61,063 nucleotides of DNA from a virus. A program made the position numbers and the translations under genes. The notes under the pieces were generated by a model. It saw only the letters and a program-made list of their open reading frames with translations. It did not search any database and was not told the DNA's origin. Of this stretch, positions 48,043 to 57,491 are shown piece after piece. The stretch covers positions 64,001 through 125,063 of IMG/VR virus record IMGVR_UViG_3300005264_000029. One strand, 5' to 3'. The stretch's first letter is position 1, and each line of letters starts with the position of its first letter.

Positions 48043-49798
48043 TCATAAAGAAATAGCAAAGGAATGTTTAAAAGATTGTCTAGTAGTAGATATTGAAACA
48101 TCATCAGAGTATGATATTAAAGAGTTTGATAATTATGTAAGAACAGCAGTAGTTAAATGGATAGGATTTTATTCATATACTTCAGGAAGATATTATGAAA
48201 TAGATTGCATGAAAACTTCTAAACTTAAAATACAAGAATTTTTTAATGCTCACAAAACATTAGTAAGTTTTAATGGAATAGAATTTGATATACCTGTTCT
48301 AAAAAATAATGGTATGCTTCCTGAAAGATATTTTTCGCAAGTAGATTGTAATGTTATATTGGGAAATAATCTAATTAGGGGTCATAAGAATAGAGGGATG
48401 CTTATGGGTTATAAGTTTCCAAATAATAAATTATCCACCATGGCGAAAGTTATGAAGCTTGAAACTATGAAAGGTAGTATCTCATACGATGTATTTAAAA
48501 AGAATGAATGGAATGAAGAAGAAACAAAGGACATTAGAAAATACCTAAGAGGTGATGTAGAAGTTACGAAACAAATGTTTGATAAACTATATTCTTTCTG
48601 GGAACCATTTACAGAATTTATATCTGAAAAGAATGTGAAACAATGGAATTGGTTAAGATCATCATCAGGATCTTTGAGTTATAAGGTATTGTGTAATTAT
48701 AGTAAACTGCCTGAAGAGTATGGTGAGTATACTGAAACTAAAGAAGAGATGGGTGGATTAGTATTATTGCCATCAGGTGCAGAATATAAAGACGTGTGGT
48801 ATATGGATTTTGCATGTTTGCCTACAGGTACAAAAATAAGAAGACAACGTGAAGATAAAAAAAAACCTGGTAATAGAGGGAATAAATATGATACTAATAT
48901 TGAAGATATTAAATCTGGAGATATTATATGTGGTGAAAATTTTGTAAACACAAAGGTCTCAAATGTACAATCAAAGGATTATGATGGGGAACTTTACGAA
49001 TTTGAATTAGAAAATGGAAAGGTATTATCTTGTACACCAGAACATAAGTTTCCTATAATACGCAATAGAAAAAGAATAGTTGCTGAAGCAAAGGATATTT
49101 TAGAAACAGATGAATTTATATCTACATTTAGTAAGTTCGAGAATATTAATCCTAATTATATATATGGTAGAGAAGTTAGAATGTGCACTATTTGTGGAAC
49201 GGAATTCGAAATCGATAGTAGAATGAAACAAAAAACATGTGGTAATGAGGAATGTGTTAATACATCTAGAAGTATACATGGAAAAATACATGGTTGCAAC
49301 ATAGGTAAGAATAAATATAATTGTAAACATTTGAAAAGGTTATCTGACGAAAGAACAGATGTTCCTAGAAAAGAAGAACATAAACAAAATATATCAATAG
49401 GTACTAAAAATGCCATTAAATTAATTCCACAATATGAAAAAATGAGATGGATGCAGAAACACATGCGTTCACAGAAATACAATACCGATACAGGAAGATT
49501 TGTGTATAATGATATAAATTTTAAAAGTAACTGGGAAATAATTACTGCAAAATATCTTGATAAAGCGAACATAAAATGGAGGTATGAACCAACAGGGTTT
49601 TTATTGTCAGATGGAAAGTATTATTATCCTGATTTTTATTTACCTGAATATGATAAATGGGTTGAAGTGAAGGGATACATGTATGATCGTGGGAGAGAGA
49701 AAATAAAAAAATTCACAGAAGAACATAAAGATTTATATTTACTAAACACATTAGATAAAATAAAAAATATTAGTAAGGAGAGCGTTAAAAAATGGTAA
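48026..49798 (+). CDS. polB: family B DNA polymerase, N piece with split-intein N half and nuclease
   Basis: Start set at ATG 48026. Residues 1-263 are the N-extein with all three exonuclease motifs (VVDIETSS; SFNGIEFD; YLRGDVEVT), so proofreading looks intact. The extein ends ...WYMDFA at polymerase motif A. The intein N half starts at Cys264 (48815; CLPTGTKIRR, then LSCTPEHKFPI). A zinc cluster and a Vsr/EDxHD-like nuclease (SNWEIITAKYLDKANIKW ... YYPDFYLPEYDKWVEVKGY) follow. A stop comes before the intein C half. A split intein beside an endonuclease of this type is known from fractured phage genes. Trans-splicing is needed for an active polymerase of about 626 residues. Confidence 0.9.
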   Translation: MKVINNHKEIAKECLKDCLVVDIETSSEYDIKEFDNYVRTAVVKWIGFYSYTSGRYYEIDCMKTSKLKIQEFFNAHKTLVSFNGIEFDIPVLKNNGMLPERYFSQVDCNVILGNNLIRGHKNRGMLMGYKFPNNKLSTMAKVMKLETMKGSISYDVFKKNEWNEEETKDIRKYLRGDVEVTKQMFDKLYSFWEPFTEFISEKNVKQWNWLRSSSGSLSYKVLCNYSKLPEEYGEYTETKEEMGGLVLLPSGAEYKDVWYMDFACLPTGTKIRRQREDKKKPGNRGNKYDTNIEDIKSGDIICGENFVNTKVSNVQSKDYDGELYEFELENGKVLSCTPEHKFPIIRNRKRIVAEAKDILETDEFISTFSKFENINPNYIYGREVRMCTICGTEFEIDSRMKQKTCGNEECVNTSRSIHGKIHGCNIGKNKYNCKHLKRLSDERTDVPRKEEHKQNISIGTKNAIKLIPQYEKMRWMQKHMRSQKYNTDTGRFVYNDINFKSNWEIITAKYLDKANIKWRYEPTGFLLSDGKYYYPDFYLPEYDKWVEVKGYMYDRGREKIKKFTEEHKDLYLLNTLDKIKNISKESVKKW

Positions 49799-50997
49799 AA
49801 ATTAAGAAAATATCAAAGAGACAATATAAGGGTAAGGTATATGATTTATCTTTAGACAGTCATGAATCACCATATTTTTATGCTAACAGAATTTTAACTC
49901 ACAACAGTTTATATCCACATATCATGATGATGTTTAATATATTTGGAAACCCTGTAACTAGACCTGATTGTAAGGAATGGTTTACTGGTAATGATGTGTT
50001 TAAAGTGACTGGTAAATATGCAATAGACAAACAACATAAACTATCAAAAGAATACCAACATATGTATAAAGAGAGAAAATTAATTAAACACACAAACCCA
50101 GAAAAAGCATATGCATACAAGATAATTTTGAATGGTGGATACGGCGTTTTGAGAAGCAAATTGTTTAAATCGTTATATTATGAAAATAGTGGATATGATA
50201 TTTGTTGGATTGGTCAACAGTTAAATGAAATGATAGGGGATTTTTTTGAGGCTGAAGGGTTCAAAACGATTTTTGGCGATACTGATAGCCGTGGACTTAA
50301 GTACATAAGAGAGCCAAAATTAACTATTGATGAACAGTATAAATTAATAGAAAAAATAAATAAAAAAATGAATAAATACATCATGGATAATGTGCCATAT
50401 CCATCAGACACATTTGACTTGGAAAGTGAAACTGGGGCATTACCTGTAGAATATTTCATGTTTGTACCTGATGAGAAGACTGGTAAATTTAAGAAAAAGA
50501 ATTACGCATATATTTACAATGATAAAGGAACAAAGAAAGTAAAGATCATGGGACTACCAATCAAAAAATCTAATGCAACTGAACTTGGTATGAAAATATT
50601 TCATAAACATATAGAACCTAAAATGCTTAGTGAAGTTAAAGGTAAGTTTGATTCAGAGTGGATTGCTAATTTAATTAAAGATGATGTTGTTAAAGATATA
50701 GAACAAATGGCGGTCGAATATAAATGCTCACCATTTGATACATATGCTGTTGGTGGTCGTAATGGAATCAATGCACAAACATCTCTTAATTACTTAGATA
50801 GTAAAGGAGGTCAAATTAGACTACTAAAAAATAAAAGTGTAGGTAAAGTAGGTAAGAAATTTAAATACTGTACATTAGAAGAAGCGCGAGAAGCAAAGTT
50901 AACATATAAAGATCTCGATTTGACTAAAGTGTTTAAAGAACTATATCCATTTTCAAATACAAAAATAGAGTTTGTGAGGACTAAGAAGTTTTTTTAG
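49792..50997 (+). CDS. polB: family B DNA polymerase, C piece led by split-intein C half
   Basis: The first 38 residues (MVKIKKISKRQYKGKVYDLS ... ILTHN) are an intein C half; Ser+1 starts the extein at 49906 (SLYPHIMMMFN, motif A). Motif B is KIILNGGYGVL and motif C is FGDTDS with both metal aspartates. The ATG is in a different frame from the N piece and overlaps its stop. AAGGAGAG about ten bases upstream is its own Shine-Dalgarno sequence. The polymerase is short, lacking the uracil-sensing N-terminal domain of cellular archaeal PolB, as in viral enzymes. Confidence 0.9.
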   Translation: MVKIKKISKRQYKGKVYDLSLDSHESPYFYANRILTHNSLYPHIMMMFNIFGNPVTRPDCKEWFTGNDVFKVTGKYAIDKQHKLSKEYQHMYKERKLIKHTNPEKAYAYKIILNGGYGVLRSKLFKSLYYENSGYDICWIGQQLNEMIGDFFEAEGFKTIFGDTDSRGLKYIREPKLTIDEQYKLIEKINKKMNKYIMDNVPYPSDTFDLESETGALPVEYFMFVPDEKTGKFKKKNYAYIYNDKGTKKVKIMGLPIKKSNATELGMKIFHKHIEPKMLSEVKGKFDSEWIANLIKDDVVKDIEQMAVEYKCSPFDTYAVGGRNGINAQTSLNYLDSKGGQIRLLKNKSVGKVGKKFKYCTLEEAREAKLTYKDLDLTKVFKELYPFSNTKIEFVRTKKFF

Positions 50998-51001
50998 AAA
51001 G

Positions 51002-51032
51002 ACTTATAAAGTCTTAACTATTTATATACTTA
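51002..51032 (+). promoter_or_regulatory. promoter with palindrome around the TATA box
   Basis: AAGACTTATAAAGTCTT is a 17-base perfect palindrome centred on the TATA box, followed by AACTATTTATATACTTA and the ATG at 51033. A repressor dimer could sit exactly on the TBP site. Confidence 0.6.
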
Positions 51033-51530
51033 ATGGATAATGATAAGAAAAAATTAATGTTTAAGTATAAATATTTATTCTTTAAAAACCTCTTTATTTA
51101 TGGGTCTTTAATTATATTTATAGTTGGAGTACTTATAGGAATTTTTTGGGGATTAGGATTATTAATAAGTTCTAATGCCGAAAGTATAGATACAATTGGA
51201 ATGATTATATTATCAGGATTCTGGTTTATTATTAGTACTTGGTATATTACAATATTTTTTGGAGTATTATCATTTGTATATAGAAATAAATTATTTGTTG
51301 AAAAACTAACAGATAAACAGATTAAAAAATATGATAAAAACACAGAAGATATTTTCTGGAAAGAGTTTATTATGTTATTAAGTAGTATGTTTTATATGAA
51401 TTATATTTCTGTATGGAAAGTAATATATGATATAGGAAATAATGAATGGACGTTTGTGATAGGTATTATATTATTTTTTTCATTACTTATAGCTATGACC
51501 CCAAGACCATACGAGGATGATGAAAAATGA
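51033..51530 (+). CDS. four-helix membrane protein
   Basis: Predicted 165 residues with about four membrane segments and a charged loop (VEKLTDKQIKKYDKNTED). ATGA-coupled to the next gene. Function unknown. Confidence 0.6.
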   Translation: MDNDKKKLMFKYKYLFFKNLFIYGSLIIFIVGVLIGIFWGLGLLISSNAESIDTIGMIILSGFWFIISTWYITIFFGVLSFVYRNKLFVEKLTDKQIKKYDKNTEDIFWKEFIMLLSSMFYMNYISVWKVIYDIGNNEWTFVIGIILFFSLLIAMTPRPYEDDEK

Positions 51531-51793
51531 AAGATAATATGTGGGGAGATATAACAGGTGAAGAAAAATTAGGTGATAACATTATTTATGATTATATGTC
51601 AGAAGAAAGAAGGAAAGAAAGACTTAGTAAATTTAAGATATCTTGTACTAAGTGTAATAGTAGTAATACAGAATTAAATATTTACAATGATACTGGAGAG
51701 GATGAATTTGAAGGATCCTATGGAGATGCTGGAATAGTTATCAGATGTAAGGATTGTGGATCAACGATAACAATAGAGGCTATGAGTAATTAA
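51527..51793 (+). CDS. zinc-ribbon protein, Lar-like
   Basis: Predicted 88 residues. The second half is a ribbon, C-x2-C then 28 residues then C-x2-C (CTKCNSSNTE ... VIRCKDCGSTIT), as in small restriction-alleviation (Lar-like) and related phage ribbons. Specific function not established. Confidence 0.55.
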   Translation: MKDNMWGDITGEEKLGDNIIYDYMSEERRKERLSKFKISCTKCNSSNTELNIYNDTGEDEFEGSYGDAGIVIRCKDCGSTITIEAMSN

Positions 51794-51795
51794 AA

Positions 51796-52002
51796 ATGGA
51801 ATTAAAAAAGGTAAAAAAAGGAGAACTTGAAGTGTATATTAGATCAGAAAAAGAAGTAACGATGGTAGTACTACCATCGTTCATAGTTGACAAGATGAAC
51901 ACTATGAAACATGTTATGCAAACTGATGATTTGATGGAAGTACTAATTAGAACATCTGAAATGACTATGGATAATTATTATAAATTAATCAATAAAAAAT
52001 GA
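51796..52002 (+). CDS. small protein containing a 24-bp palindrome
   Basis: Predicted 68 residues (MELKKVKKGELEVYIRSEKE). Its codons 21-29 (VTMVVLPSF) are written as a perfect gapless palindrome at 51858-51881, with half AACGATGGTAGT. No family recognised. Confidence 0.5.
   Translation: MELKKVKKGELEVYIRSEKEVTMVVLPSFIVDKMNTMKHVMQTDDLMEVLIRTSEMTMDNYYKLINKK
51858..51881. promoter_or_regulatory. 24-bp perfect palindrome inside a gene
   Basis: AACGATGGTAGT followed at once by its reverse complement. No spacer, so it suits a dimeric DNA-binding protein or an RNA processing hairpin better than a terminator. Confidence 0.5.
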
Positions 52003-52259
52003 AACAAGAAACAATAGAGAATCTATCAACGTGGGGATTACTAGCTGTAGTAATATTTATGTTATATTTATTATCACTTACTCTGAACACTGAGTACAAC
52101 GACTGCACGACCGATGTTGAATTAAAAGAAACATTCTGGGAGAATACAACTTGTACTAATAGATACAATGAAAGATTTGAATGTGATAAAATAAACATTA
52201 CTAAAAGAGATAACTATTGTGAAGAAACATATGGTGGGTTCTGGGTGTGGGAAAAATGA
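51999..52259 (+). CDS. membrane-anchored Cys-containing protein
   Basis: Predicted 86 residues: a membrane helix (LLAVVIFMLYLLSLTL) then an outer part with four Cys (C-x15-C-x7-C pattern). Same plan as 33893-34432. ATGA-coupled both sides. Confidence 0.5.
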   Translation: MKQETIENLSTWGLLAVVIFMLYLLSLTLNTEYNDCTTDVELKETFWENTTCTNRYNERFECDKINITKRDNYCEETYGGFWVWEK

Positions 52260-52738
52260 GCTATAGTGAATTCATAACAATATATGGAATAGAACAGAAT
52301 AAAATAGATTACAAAAGAGTAGCAACACTTTGTAACAAAATGTATAAAACAAAATTTAATAATAGTGGTTATTGGGACGAAGATAATATCTTTGATTTCA
52401 TATCTAAACAATTAAATAAATCAAGTTATAAAAATAGTATATTTGAAAGTTGTAATCATGATGGTATAAATGATGATGAAGTAAATAAATGTCATAAGGT
52501 ATATTGTAAAGTTCTCAATTGTTTATATTCATGTGTTGTACAACATCACTCTCAAAATGGAGAACCTTATGAATATACTATTTACGATGAAGACCATAAT
52601 ATATTTACACAATATAAAGAATCGATGGATGAATCAGATGTACTAAAGGATTATCTTGAGAAGTTAGAATTAGAAGAAATGGTTAAAGATAAAGGAGAGT
52701 TTGATAAAAAAGAAATAGTAAAAGGGTTGTTAAAATAA
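52256..52738 (+). CDS. soluble protein, unknown
   Basis: Start set at ATG 52256 (MSYSEFITIYGIEQNKIDY), overlapping the previous stop. 160 residues, acidic, with several Cys and His. No family recognised. Confidence 0.55.
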   Translation: MSYSEFITIYGIEQNKIDYKRVATLCNKMYKTKFNNSGYWDEDNIFDFISKQLNKSSYKNSIFESCNHDGINDDEVNKCHKVYCKVLNCLYSCVVQHHSQNGEPYEYTIYDEDHNIFTQYKESMDESDVLKDYLEKLELEEMVKDKGEFDKKEIVKGLLK

Positions 52739-52783
52739 GTACATATATAAACATGAATAAATATAAATTAATGAATTAGTAAA

Positions 52784-53008
52784 GTGATAAAAAGAATAGA
52801 AAATATATTATTATGCCAAGGCTCAGAAGGTCCTATACAGGATGATACAAGAACACTAATATATTATAATAGTCTAGCCAAGACGCATAATAAATATTTA
52901 GAAGAACGTGATGGGTTCTATAATTTCTATATACATTTATATAAATTAAAACCACATGATATTATTAAGAATATAGATTTGATTAATAGTAATAATATAT
53001 ATAAATAG
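52784..53008 (+). CDS. small protein, unknown (GTG start)
   Basis: Predicted 74 residues from GTG 52784 (MIKRIENILLCQGSEGPIQ). Last gene before the virion-like block. A weak TATA-like ACATATATAAACATG lies upstream. Confidence 0.45.
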   Translation: MIKRIENILLCQGSEGPIQDDTRTLIYYNSLAKTHNKYLEERDGFYNFYIHLYKLKPHDIIKNIDLINSNNIYK

Positions 53009-53045
53009 TTAAATATATAAATAATGGAAAACAGAAAATAAGTAT

Positions 53046-53900
53046 ATGTTAAAAAATTTAATTATTATTCTTGGATTCTTAGTACTTTTTAGTGGGTGTT
53101 CTGGTATACAAGGTTATGATTATATTATAGATTATTATGAGTTATTAAATCAAAGTTATCCAACTGTTGATGAAATACAAATAACTGGTAAGGGTAGTGG
53201 AAGTGAAAAAACAACTACAGGAGTATATCAAAATATGATATATGAAGCATTTGGTATAAATGATAGATTATATTCAACATGGATAGTTCCATCAGCAATA
53301 GATTATAATGTGTCGGCAAATATAGTATTCAAATTTTATGTAGATAGTTCTGAGAGTTCAAAAAATATGAAGTTAAAATTCCAGTACACATTATTAGATG
53401 GTAATAAAATGGTGAATGTATCTAATATAGATTTCACATCACAAGATATAAATGTTTCATCGACACCATATGAATATTTTGAATATAAATTGCCGATGGA
53501 TATGGATATGTTAAAACAATGTACAAACAATTGTGTTATATCTGGAAGTATTCAAAGAGTATCTTCGTCAAATGATTATTCTAACGATATTAATTTGTTC
53601 TCAATGTCTGCAGAATATAATATTATAAGACCAGCACTTGAGACAGGAGATATAACATTAATCAATAATACTTATATTAATCAAACAATTTTATATAATG
53701 GAACTGTTGGTAATGGATCAGGAGTAGTTTATAATATAACAAATAATATAACTAATACAATTATAAATAATATAACTCAGGTTGTGCCAGGATTATGGTA
53801 TGGTAATAATACAGATATTTATGCCAATACAACAAATGTACATATTGGAGGATATAAAATGTATGATAATGGAACTGATATGATTTTTGAAATGAATTAA
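53046..53900 (+). CDS. lipoprotein with fibre-like C-terminus
   Basis: Predicted 284 residues: signal KNLIIILGFLVLFSGC (lipobox FSGC), a beta-rich middle domain, then an Asn/Thr-rich stretch with many N-x-T/S sequons (NNTYINQTILYNGT ... NITNNITNT). It ends LWYGNNTDIYANTTNVHIGG, as in trimeric fibres. Probably glycosylated and surface-exposed; it may be a receptor-binding or anchor protein of the virion. Confidence 0.65.
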   Translation: MLKNLIIILGFLVLFSGCSGIQGYDYIIDYYELLNQSYPTVDEIQITGKGSGSEKTTTGVYQNMIYEAFGINDRLYSTWIVPSAIDYNVSANIVFKFYVDSSESSKNMKLKFQYTLLDGNKMVNVSNIDFTSQDINVSSTPYEYFEYKLPMDMDMLKQCTNNCVISGSIQRVSSSNDYSNDINLFSMSAEYNIIRPALETGDITLINNTYINQTILYNGTVGNGSGVVYNITNNITNTIINNITQVVPGLWYGNNTDIYANTTNVHIGGYKMYDNGTDMIFEMN

Positions 53901-53902
53901 AA

Positions 53903-54280
53903 ATGGAAAGAGAAAAGATAAATACACAAAAAAGACAGAAGGTTAAAAATTTTATTAAGAAATCTGTAGGATTGGGTTTATTTGTTTCTATGCTTCCTCA
54001 AGCTTTTTCAGGATATATATTTAAAGATAATAATAATGAAGAAATATTAAACATTAATTCGAACACTAAAGATGTAGTGGCTCCGGCTTTCATTGCGACA
54101 GGTAATGTAGCTTTAGCAAGAGATGGTGATGGAGAGATCGCAACAATAACAAAGCATAATAGAGTATGGACTATTACTAGGGACGTTGATGGAGAGATCG
54201 CAAGTCTGTCAGATGGACTTATTACAAAAACTATAACACGTGATGTAAATGGTGAACTTACTGGAATTACAGTGACGTAA
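53903..54280 (+). CDS. fibre-like protein with DGEI repeats
   Basis: Predicted 125 residues: a basic N-terminus, a hydrophobic helix (SVGLGLFVSMLPQAFSG), then three copies of an (A/T)RDxDGE(I/L)-x-(S/T) strand unit joined by TIT turns. Such units occur in phage tail-fibre shafts. Likely virion-associated. Confidence 0.55.
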   Translation: MEREKINTQKRQKVKNFIKKSVGLGLFVSMLPQAFSGYIFKDNNNEEILNINSNTKDVVAPAFIATGNVALARDGDGEIATITKHNRVWTITRDVDGEIASLSDGLITKTITRDVNGELTGITVT

Positions 54281-54376
54281 ACATAAATACATATATAAAC
54301 ATTAAAAATGAAATATATAATATATAAAATAAATATGGAACTATATAATAATATAATTATACGGAGGGAACAATAA

Positions 54377-57082
54377 ATGGCATTCATAATAGATAGGAAA
54401 TATCAATATATTTTAGCAGCAGATGCAAATGGAACTGGTTTTTCAGAACCACCTATGTCTGGAGTTCTTGATGGAGATTTACTTATTATGATGTGGGCAA
54501 TTAATGATGATGATGTATTATCTATTGATGATGGAGGTTGGACAGAAGTTCCAAATACAAACCCTACAGCAAGTACTGATGAAGTTAGAGCTTATTATAA
54601 GTTTGCAACAAGTGATAATGAACAATGTTCAACATGGAGTAATACTGCAACTAATACTAATGTTTATATGCACACAATTTGTATTAGAGGAGTTGATGTT
54701 GCAAGTCCTATTGTTGATAGTGATTTTAGTAAATATACAAGTTCAAGTAATACTATAGTTCATTATCCTACATTAACATCAACAGCAGATAAACAATTAT
54801 GTTTTTATTTATCAAGTTCAGACGCAGATGCAATTACAGTAGGTAGCCATCCTGCATTCAAACAATTAGAAGGAATTAGTAATGTTAGTGATAGTATGTG
54901 TTATCAATATATTTCTAATGGTGTTGAAGTAATACCAAGTTTTGAAGATAGTGTGGCAAGTGACCAAACCTCAGCATTTGGATTTATACTTAATGATGCA
55001 GTTGGAAGTCCAGCACCTTTAGAAGTTAGTCCTTTAAGTGCATTAACTAAAATTACTCCTGATACTAATAATGATAGTGGTTGGATGGAAGCAGTTTATG
55101 CAAGTGGAATTGATATAGATACTGGTGTTGCAAGAGTGAATGAAACTCCCACTTTAACTGTATATTCTGGAACTGCATATAATTTCAGAACAGATGGAAT
55201 AAGTGGAACTCTTCAAATAGGAGAAACTATAACATTTGATGGTAGTGGAAATACTGGGGTGCTTGAAAGACAAGTCGGTTCTTCAAGTAATTGGTATATA
55301 ACATTATCACAAATGACTGGAACAACTGAACCTGATAATGCTACATTCATAGGTGGGACAAGTGGAGCAACTGGTAGAATTAAAGGAACAGGAAATTATC
55401 AAATAAATATAACTGGATTAATTATGGCAGAAGTAAAAATAGCAACTTATTTTTGTTTCAAGTCAAACGGATATAGTACTATTGGTTTAACTGATGGGAA
55501 TGTTTATTGGATTAAGGCTACAAGTCTTGCTAATACTTTCAATGAGGGTTATGGATATGAATGCACAACTCACGCATCAAGATATGATTTAGGAACAACT
55601 GTGACTCCTTCAGTAGGTAGTGCGACAGGGACAATGGGTCCTTATAATATGTGTAATTTTAGTTATAATATTGATGCAGATAATGATTATCCAACAGGTT
55701 CAACAGGAATTACTGGTTGGAAAAAATCTTTAGCTGGTAGTTGTAGAAGTTATACAACAAGTTCTGATATGAGTAATGAACTAATTGCTTTATGGCAAAA
55801 ACCTGCAAGTTCTAATGTTGCTTATATGTATTTCTTAATGATTGATACAAGTAATAATTGGAAGTTATGGAAGATTAGAAGTAAATATGTTGCAGGATAT
55901 ATTTATTCAGCATCAACACATAATTTAATTAGTCCTGATAGTGTTGATACTCCAATATTTCAAACTTCAAGTTTTAATTCTAATGCTATTAAGTATTATG
56001 GGATGATGTTTAGACTGAGTTCAGATACTGCAAGAAATGGAAGTTCAACTTATGACCAATACATTATTAATAAACAAACAATATATGGGGGTGGAAGTTC
56101 TAAACAAGTTAGTTGGTCAGATATATCTTCAGCAATTAATAGTGAAGTGAATGACAATGGATTAGTTTATGATAAAACACTTCAAAATATTGTTCCGTCA
56201 CAATTTGTATTAAGTAGAGATTTAGTTTTAAGTTGTAATATTGCAATGAACAATCAAGCATTATCATTTCCTCCTCAAGCAGATGGGATTAATGATTTCT
56301 TTTTTAATGTAGATGCTGGAACTACAGGACTTGAAACAATTAACGCAAGTGGTAATATTAATACTTCATTAGTTGCAAGTGATAAGGGAGCTTATTTAAC
56401 TAATACTTCAGGAGACACAATTGATTATACTGGAACAATATTTTCAAAATACAATCCAACATTACAAGATGGTAAAACTTATGATTCAGTAACTTTTGTT
56501 GAATGTGGTCAAATATTACAAGGAACTGCTACATTAAATAATTGTACCATTAGTAGTAGTACTGATTTAGTTGGTGCTGTTTTACTTGGTGGAACAATAA
56601 CAGGTGGAAGTATTATTAATAATGATTATGGGATTGAGATTGTGGCAGCAGGAGATTATACTTTGTCAGGCCTCACAATGAGTGGAAATACAAAAGATAT
56701 TAATGTGACTGCAGCAACTGGAACGGTAAATATTACTGTAGATTTTACCGCTCCAACATATCAAACAGCTGGAGCTACTGTTAATATAATTGCACCAACA
56801 CCAACATTTGGATTTACTGTTAGTCCAAGTATTGTAGGATATGAATGGAGAATTTACAATGTTGATGGTGTAGGTAGTTTGAAAGGTTCAGTTGAGCAAG
56901 ACGGAGAAGAATCTGCTGTAGCTGATAATCAAGCATACACACATGATGGTTCTGCTCAAGTAATTGCAGTACAAATATTATCACAACCAACTCATGATTA
57001 CGAAGAAAAGGTTTCATATTATACATTAGATGGAACAGACCAAAATGTTACTATTAATTTAGATAAAGATAACAACAATTAG
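54377..57082 (+). CDS. large beta-rich virion or surface protein
   Basis: The 901-residue protein has no signal peptide, is Ser/Thr/Asn/Gly-rich throughout, and appears all-beta. The N-terminal third (DGDLLIMMWAINDDDVLSID) resembles jelly-roll modules of phage structural proteins. The region around residues 690-800 has right-handed beta-helix-like turns (LNNCTISSST ... GGSIINNDYGIEI). The C-terminus looks like an Ig-like domain. A strong Shine-Dalgarno GGAGGG lies ten bases upstream. Probably a tail-spike, fibre or decoration protein. Confidence 0.65.
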   Translation: MAFIIDRKYQYILAADANGTGFSEPPMSGVLDGDLLIMMWAINDDDVLSIDDGGWTEVPNTNPTASTDEVRAYYKFATSDNEQCSTWSNTATNTNVYMHTICIRGVDVASPIVDSDFSKYTSSSNTIVHYPTLTSTADKQLCFYLSSSDADAITVGSHPAFKQLEGISNVSDSMCYQYISNGVEVIPSFEDSVASDQTSAFGFILNDAVGSPAPLEVSPLSALTKITPDTNNDSGWMEAVYASGIDIDTGVARVNETPTLTVYSGTAYNFRTDGISGTLQIGETITFDGSGNTGVLERQVGSSSNWYITLSQMTGTTEPDNATFIGGTSGATGRIKGTGNYQINITGLIMAEVKIATYFCFKSNGYSTIGLTDGNVYWIKATSLANTFNEGYGYECTTHASRYDLGTTVTPSVGSATGTMGPYNMCNFSYNIDADNDYPTGSTGITGWKKSLAGSCRSYTTSSDMSNELIALWQKPASSNVAYMYFLMIDTSNNWKLWKIRSKYVAGYIYSASTHNLISPDSVDTPIFQTSSFNSNAIKYYGMMFRLSSDTARNGSSTYDQYIINKQTIYGGGSSKQVSWSDISSAINSEVNDNGLVYDKTLQNIVPSQFVLSRDLVLSCNIAMNNQALSFPPQADGINDFFFNVDAGTTGLETINASGNINTSLVASDKGAYLTNTSGDTIDYTGTIFSKYNPTLQDGKTYDSVTFVECGQILQGTATLNNCTISSSTDLVGAVLLGGTITGGSIINNDYGIEIVAAGDYTLSGLTMSGNTKDINVTAATGTVNITVDFTAPTYQTAGATVNIIAPTPTFGFTVSPSIVGYEWRIYNVDGVGSLKGSVEQDGEESAVADNQAYTHDGSAQVIAVQILSQPTHDYEEKVSYYTLDGTDQNVTINLDKDNNN

Positions 57083-57141
57083 TGTGCAGTTAAATCTGCA
57101 ACCACATCATTTTGGGTGTGTTATCTGTTGAACAAAACAAA

Positions 57142-57489
57142 ATGGAAGAAAATAAAGAAAAGTTAGACTTAGCATTTGCATATGTTACCCAACAAGATGT
57201 GAGTAATAATAGTGATTGGTTAATTCAGAAAAACATAACTGAGGAAACTTTAGGTAGTTTTAATGGTAAAATTAATGATACGGATATGAGACAGATTTTA
57301 AAATTTGCTCAAAAATTTGAATTAAAAGCTTTTAACACTGGAATCAATTTTGAAAAACAAAAGTCAATCAAACTAATTAAAGATATGACTGACTCTTGTG
57401 AAGCAAGATTAAAAACAATGAGAGAGGAAAACGAGAGGTTATCTTTAAAGTTAATGCAACTTATAGGAGACCCAGACGATATTAAATAA
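57142..57489 (+). CDS. helical protein between virion genes
   Basis: Start set at ATG 57142 (MEENKEKLDLAFAYVTQQD); an upstream frame adds ten residues without a good start. 115 residues, with a charged coiled-coil end (CEARLKTMREENERLSLKL). Possibly a chaperone or connector of the fibre. Confidence 0.55.
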   Translation: MEENKEKLDLAFAYVTQQDVSNNSDWLIQKNITEETLGSFNGKINDTDMRQILKFAQKFELKAFNTGINFEKQKSIKLIKDMTDSCEARLKTMREENERLSLKLMQLIGDPDDIK

Positions 57490-57491
57490 AA

